The position numbers and the translations under genes are program-made. 64,000 bases of DNA, taken from positions 11,911,001-11,975,000 of the forward strand of contig NC_079368.1 in assembly GCF_021018895.1 (NCBI RefSeq). Reading direction: 5' to 3'. Positions 59,798 through 64,000 of the stretch are shown here, piece by piece. Under the pieces are notes generated by a model. That model saw only the letters and a list, made by a program, of their open reading frames with translations, was not told the DNA's origin and made no database searches. The stretch is from Seriola aureovittata (lineage: Eukaryota; Chordata; Actinopteri; Carangiformes; Carangidae). The first letter of the stretch is position 1, and every line of letters begins with the position of its first letter.

Positions 59798-61603
59798 GTG
59801 AATTAATAATTTTATTGTGAAAATAAAAAAATTTATTTGGATAGTGCTCTTTAAGCAGAAGACAAGAATGTGCTCCAAGATGGATATAAACTAGCCTGCA
59901 GCTGTGATCACAGTGTACATGGCCAGTTAAACTGCAGTGGTGGATGTAAATTTTAACATGTTGCTTATTTCTATGTTGATATATTTATGTTAATCTAATA
60001 AGTCTTTTCGATAGTTTAAATTGCTATCTGCTTGCTTATTTTGGAGCTGCAACTTTCATCATCACTGACAAAAACACTACATGTGTTGCTCCTAGAGATG
60101 ACCCTATAAGTGTTTTTTTTCCTATCTTGGCCTGAGGGCTAGCACATAACATATCTGACTTGTTTAATACCAATGGTGCACACAGATTCGTAGAGACTGT
60201 AATCTTATATCACTGATGCTGTCCAGCCTTCTTGTCCCTGAAGGAAAGGTCTCTAAAACTATTGAATGGAATACTGTTATAGTCATAGGAATAAATACTT
60301 GAATAAATGTGGCAGAAGCGCTGATTTTGCCCCATATTGTTATTAAAAAAATGTGTAATTCCTTTTAATCTGGGGTGTGAATATATGCATTTAAAATATA
60401 TGCGGCCTAATTGATTCTGATTACCTCTGCCAAGTAGGTTATGTTTTCACCCATGTCAGGTTATTTGTCAGCAGGATTACACATAAAGTACTGAATCGAT
60501 TTGCGTCAAACTTGGTGGAGGGATGGGACATGCGCCAGGAAAGACCTAATTAAATTTTGGTGCAGATCCTGTTCAAGGGGCGGATCCAAGAATTTTTCTA
60601 TCACTTTCCCCAACGTTGCGAGATAGGGCACTTTACGACGTTTTCGTCCATTTCTCAGGAGATAATGTATGGAGCTTGTTAGCTGCAGATTCAGATAACA
60701 GTCTGGATCCAGGAAAGAAGCAAATGCTAAATCCGCATGACACACAGAGTTGTACTTATTATTAATAAGTAAGTAAAAGTGCATATGACACCCGCAGCAT
60801 TTAGGAATGCTTAGTTAGGAATCAGCATTTCATTCAACATGCAACAAATAAAATTACACAATAACAGTTGAAAAAAGCAATAAGATTCATACAGCTGTAC
60901 AAATTGTGTAATGCTGGCATTATCATTTAACACATCAGGTAATTAGACCATACAGCTGTCTTGCCTAAGGATTAAAATCAATAAATAAATAAAGCTATGC
61001 TTGTGAACAAAAGACAAGTAGGATTGTTTGGCCTTGGCAGAGGTATGTGCTCCACTGAGTGCCATTCCACTTAAGTTATATTTGTTAGACTTTTGTCCCA
61101 TGAACTGAAAGCTTTACTTACTAGCTCATAATTAAAGTTTTAGCTGGCTCTAAGAGTAGATAACACAGGGCAGGAAATGTCCCACTTAACCTTGAGTCAA
61201 ATATATTTGCCCACCCTTTTAGCACACTAATATGTGCAATATTTCCCCCGCTGTTTCCTTCTACTTCAGCGATAGAAATTGGAAAAAATGTCAAAAATGG
61301 TTGATGTGAATATCCTCTTTTCTATCTACTATGCCACTTGAGGATGATGAAGAGCTTTTAGTTTAAGTAGGGAGAACTTTGGCATAACATTTGGTTTGTT
61401 GTGTCATAACTTAACAAAATGGTGAGACATTATCAAATGTAATTGTGGTAGATGTTGCTAGAGCTTATAAAGTTATTATGTTGCGATTGAGATTAGGTTA
61501 TCAAATTTGGTTTTTGACAGTCTTTGAAGAACGGGAGCTTCTGTATGACTGCTGTCACTAATTGTTTCTCACTTTTGATCCTCCCTTTTTTCTTTCTCCT
61601 CAG
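59798..61603 (+). other. fam172a: fam172a intron between the two coding exons
   Basis: This is an 1.8-kb intron with GT...AG ends, phase 1. It is AT-rich and contains a dispersed MITE-like repeat at 60422-61045. Otherwise I see no exon-like or regulatory structure in it. Confidence 0.8.
60422..61045. mobile_element. MITE-like teleost repeat with 13-bp terminal inverted repeats
   Basis: TACCTCTGCCAAG at 60422-60434 is the exact inverse of CTTGGCAGAGGTA at 61033-61045. The interior carries phrases I recognise from a very common fish repeat: CAGCAGGATTAC, AAACTTGGTGGA, GGGGCGGATCCA, TTGCGAGATAGGGC and CATTTCTCAGG, then GTGCTCCACTGAGTGCCATT just after the right repeat. The centre (about 60760-61020) does not match what I remember and may be deleted or replaced. 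It has no coding capacity. Confidence 0.6.
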
Positions 61604-61705
61604 ATTTGCTGTCAAGAATAGACTTAGATGAACTGATGAAGAAAGATGAACCTCCTTTCACTTTCCCCAAAACACTGGAGGAGTTTGAATATGCCTTCAA
61701 TGAAC
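61604..61705 (+). CDS. fam172a: fam172a (arb2a) second coding exon
   Basis: This exon lies between a long pyrimidine tract ending CTCAG and the donor GTAAGT. Joined to the previous exon it reads [18 protein letters not shown], then a short variable stretch, then [10 protein letters not shown]. This is almost identical to human FAM172A residues just after the leader, as I recall them. It is 102 bases long and phase 1 at both ends, so it could be skipped without shifting the frame. The next human exon (GQLRHIKTGEPF) was not found in the remaining 2.3 kb, so the gene continues past the right edge. The last base C suggests that the next codon is CAG (Gln) or similar. Confidence 0.95.
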
Positions 61706-61954
61706 GTAAGTTCATATTTTAGTCTTCAAAGCATAAACCAACAACACTGACAGTCTAGGTGAAATACTTCAGCTCAGGTGAACTGAAGGCAAAATTCTTG
61801 GATTGAGCCAAACCCAGGTCTGGGTGGTCTGGATATAAACTGAAGGAAACATAACCTGGGATCTGTTCTCAATCCATGAACTGCCATCTATAGCAGTGGT
61901 TCCCAATCTATTTGGATGGTGACTCCTTAAAATGAAAAGGCGTCTATTTGCAAC

Positions 61955-62596
61955 TAGGGCTGGGACGATTATCCGACGTAATCGACGTTGTCGATTATAA
62001 AAATTATTCGACCTGGAATTTTAGTGTCGACGCGTCGTGTAAAACCACACAGGGTAAATGTTCATAGAACAAAACCGGAACTTTCTAATGGGACCGTTTA
62101 TATCCATTGTCTTTGGTTTACCCGGATACAAGCGCAGCGCACGGACTGGGACAACGCGGTGACGTAATTGAAGTCACTGACTACGTGAATGATTTGCGTC
62201 TGTTTAATCTATTTGAACAACACGACGGCATCTACCAGCAGTACTACGGAGCGTGTGGAGCAACACACGGCAAAAAAGGCTCGCACACGGTCCTCCAAAG
62301 TTTGGGAATACTGTAATCTTGACACCAACGGTGCGGTAGTCTGCAGACTCTGCAAAGTGCATCTGGCATATCACTCTAGCACGACAGTCATGCACGAGCA
62401 CATAAAGAGGAAACACCATGGTGCAGCGAGTCAAGATGTTGGACGGGGCATATTGTTATATTAAATGACTAACTTGAAAATAATTGCAATAAAATTACTG
62501 TTAGGTTAACAAAAAAAAAATCGTTAGATTAGTCGAATAATTGAAAAATAATCGCTGGATTAATCGTTTAAAAAAGAATCGTTTGGGACAGCCCTA
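61955..62596 (+). mobile_element. Internally deleted hAT element carrying a BED zinc-finger remnant
   Basis: The ends TAGGGCTG and CAGCCCTA are inverted, and the element is flanked by a perfect 8-bp duplication TTTGCAAC (61947-61954 and 62597-62604), the hAT signature. The subterminal regions are rich in AATCG and its inverse. The interior encodes part of a BED-type zinc finger but no transposase catalytic or dimerisation domain. At 642 bp it is a non-autonomous derivative sitting inside the older hAT MITE. Confidence 0.75.
62189..62464 (+). pseudogene. BED zinc-finger fragment of a hAT transposase (ZBED-like)
   Basis: The frame contains [17 protein letters not shown], then [16 protein letters not shown] and HEHIKRKH. 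That is a Trp near the start of the finger, a C-x2-C pair and a closing H-x4-H, the layout of BED fingers that bind hAT ends. The frame stops about 20 residues after the finger, and the rest of the transposase is absent. It is a remnant and unlikely to be a functional gene on its own. It could still be exapted as an exon, for which I see no evidence. Confidence 0.6.
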
Positions 62597-63304
62597 TTTG
62601 CAACCCCTTGTTACAACCTCTGAAGACTGATATTCCCCTTGAAACTTGTTAGTTTGTTTCATTTGAATAATTGTAAGTGGCCTGAAAAGGAAAAACTGTA
62701 CCACACATAAACTATTCCAAAAAAGCAAAGATCAGAAAAAAAAGATTAAAGTTCCTGTAATAGAATAACATTACCCCTTCCTTTATCCCCTCTTCTATAA
62801 CCTTGTGACCCCCTCACATTAGTTTGCAACCATTGGATGCGTCTCAACCCCCAGGTTGGGAACTAAAGTGTCTATAGAGTTGGATACGTCCACTGGATGT
62901 GTCAAAGTTACTTCGTTAAAGCCACTTTGAAGCTGACATAAAAACCAAATTCCCATAGTAATTTAAGAAATTTCAACATTATGTTACTGTTTTTGAATTA
63001 ATGACATAAAATTGTCTCTGTCGTCTCTGTCGGGGTGGGGGGTTACAGGTGTGGGTGTGTGTGTGTGTGTCAGTGAACAGTGACAGCAAGAAGCAGAGTT
63101 GAACCCAGAGCGGTTTGGGTCCAGATGATATAAAAGTCTCTTTAGGATTCTCTTGGCTGGCTGTAATCAAACCAGGTGGAGGGAAAGAGGAGGAGTTGGA
63201 AAGGGTAGTGGCGGCGGCGGTGGTTTTGGCTCTTAGTATTCCCCTGTAGTCTCTTTCTCTCCCTCTCTCACCCCCTCTGTTCTCTGTCAGTGTCTCTGCT
63301 GGCT

Positions 63305-63420
63305 GTCTGGCTGGCTGAGTGGGGGACATGTTGTGTACTCTACGGCCCGTCAGTAACCTACTCAGCCTTGCCCTCTGCCTGACGGAGCATTTGCATAACC
63401 TCGCTGTGCCTAAGAACAGA
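63305..63420. promoter_or_regulatory. Candidate intronic element in fam172a with POU octamer
   Basis: A unique island carrying ATTTGCAT (63389-63396) between pyrimidine-rich tracts. Its frame lacks the expected FAM172A sequence, so it is not exon 3. Confidence 0.25.
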
Positions 63421-63646
63421 GACATGCAGACTCACCCCCCACCCGCCACTGTGCCAACACCCACCACCCCCTCTACCCCACCCTCAAGTCCCCAGCTCAG
63501 TCTCCCATGGAGGGAGGAACACATTCAGAGACTCTCTGTTGCCTCACCCTTTTATCTCCCCTCTTCCCTTTCCTCCCCCCTTTCTCTGTATCTGTCTGTT
63601 TCTGCCCATTCCCTGCTTACAATCCCAAACTGAAACACCGCTTACC

Positions 63647-63655
<9 letters not shown>

Positions 63656-63690
<35 letters not shown>
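63656..63690. repeat. (CA)n microsatellite
   Basis: About 17 CA units flanked by CCCACC on both sides. Confidence 0.95.
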
Positions 63691-63693
<3 letters not shown>

Positions 63694-64000
63694 ACCCTCA
63701 CACACTTGGATATACACACCCATGCCCATCTGTATGTCTTGCCAATTTCCACTCGGGCCTGTTTTTGAAGGATAGTATTTCTATTAAAGCCTTGGTGGCC
63801 CTCAGGCGGTGTCTCTAGTATGTCGGCTCACAGTCACTCTGACTCGCAGGCATTTCTATAGCTACACCCAGGCTACCTTTGCCTGAGACAGGTGGAACAA
63901 AAATGTTAATTTGACCATGTAATGATGTGAATACAGACGAGGCTGTGTACAATAGTTTGCAGGTATCTTAATCACTGAAGATGATGGCTTCATCTTGCTA

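Larger units (their letters stand above)
61894..62870. mobile_element. Older hAT-type MITE, host of a nested insertion
   Basis: The left end CAGTGGTTCCCAATCT and right end AGGTTGGGAACTAAAGTG are inverted relatives of the widespread hAT terminal sequence CAGTGGTTCCCAA. A 7-base direct repeat TCTATAG flanks it (61887-61893 and 62871-62877), close to the 8 bp usual for hAT. Without the 642-bp inner element it would be about 330 bp, MITE-sized. The imperfect ends show that it is the older of the two. Confidence 0.65.
61706..64000 (+). other. fam172a: fam172a intron (runs off the window)
   Basis: It begins at the GTAAGT donor after 61705. It contains nested hAT elements (61894-62870), a CA microsatellite (63656-63690) and a unique segment with a POU octamer (63305-63420). 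No further fam172a exon is recognisable before the end of the window. Confidence 0.8.

Noticed and set aside
63319..63633. Frame starting MGDMLCTLRPVSNLL as a possible fam172a exon 3
   Set aside because: The expected FAM172A sequence (GQLRHIKTGEPF) is absent and no acceptor with the right phase precedes it.

Overview
This window is animal nuclear DNA, almost certainly from a teleost fish and probably a percomorph. It is interrupted by very many long pure (CA)n/(TG)n, (CT)n/(GA)n and (GATA)n microsatellites. It also carries repeat families I recognise as typical of teleosts: hAT-type MITEs, a Penelope-like fragment and the common 'gene-flank' MITE near 48.2 kb. There are no operons, bacterial genes, rRNA or tRNA genes, and no CRISPR array. 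Nearly every long reading frame is a translated microsatellite (poly Val-Cys, His-Thr, Leu-Ser and similar) and is not a gene.

Two real genes are supported, both on the + strand. The first is the terminal coding exon of kiaa0825 (54160-54343). It is recognised from its resemblance to the C-terminus of human KIAA0825 as I remember it and from its position just upstream of the second gene. The second is the 5' part of fam172a (arb2a). Its first coding exon ends at 59797 and the next exon is 61604-61705, both with clean splice sites in matching phase. The rest of fam172a lies beyond the right edge. The same tail-to-head order (KIAA0825 then FAM172A, same strand) is found in human 5q15, next to NR2F1.

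Layout: 1-54159 has no exon I can defend and is best read as the last, very large intron of kiaa0825. It alternates microsatellite blocks with unique AT-rich islands full of homeodomain, POU-octamer and nuclear-receptor-like motifs. These islands look like conserved non-coding elements of the kind expected around nr2f1, but conservation itself cannot be seen from one sequence. 54344 to about 55550 is the likely kiaa0825 3' UTR. 55.5-58.85 kb is intergenic and contains an old DNA-transposon remnant invaded by a Penelope-like element with a perfect 186-bp inverted repeat. 58.85-59.0 kb looks like the fam172a promoter (an RFX X-box next to an ETS site). 59.7-64.0 kb is fam172a, whose second visible intron (after 61705) contains one hAT element nested inside another.

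The most interesting items are the Penelope-like inverted-repeat insertion with its 14-bp target-site duplication, the nested hAT pair with exact duplications, the stacked start codons of fam172a that could switch between ER and nuclear forms, the X-box/ETS promoter, and a set of candidate enhancers. These include a DR1 nuclear-receptor site and octamers that share the same extended context.
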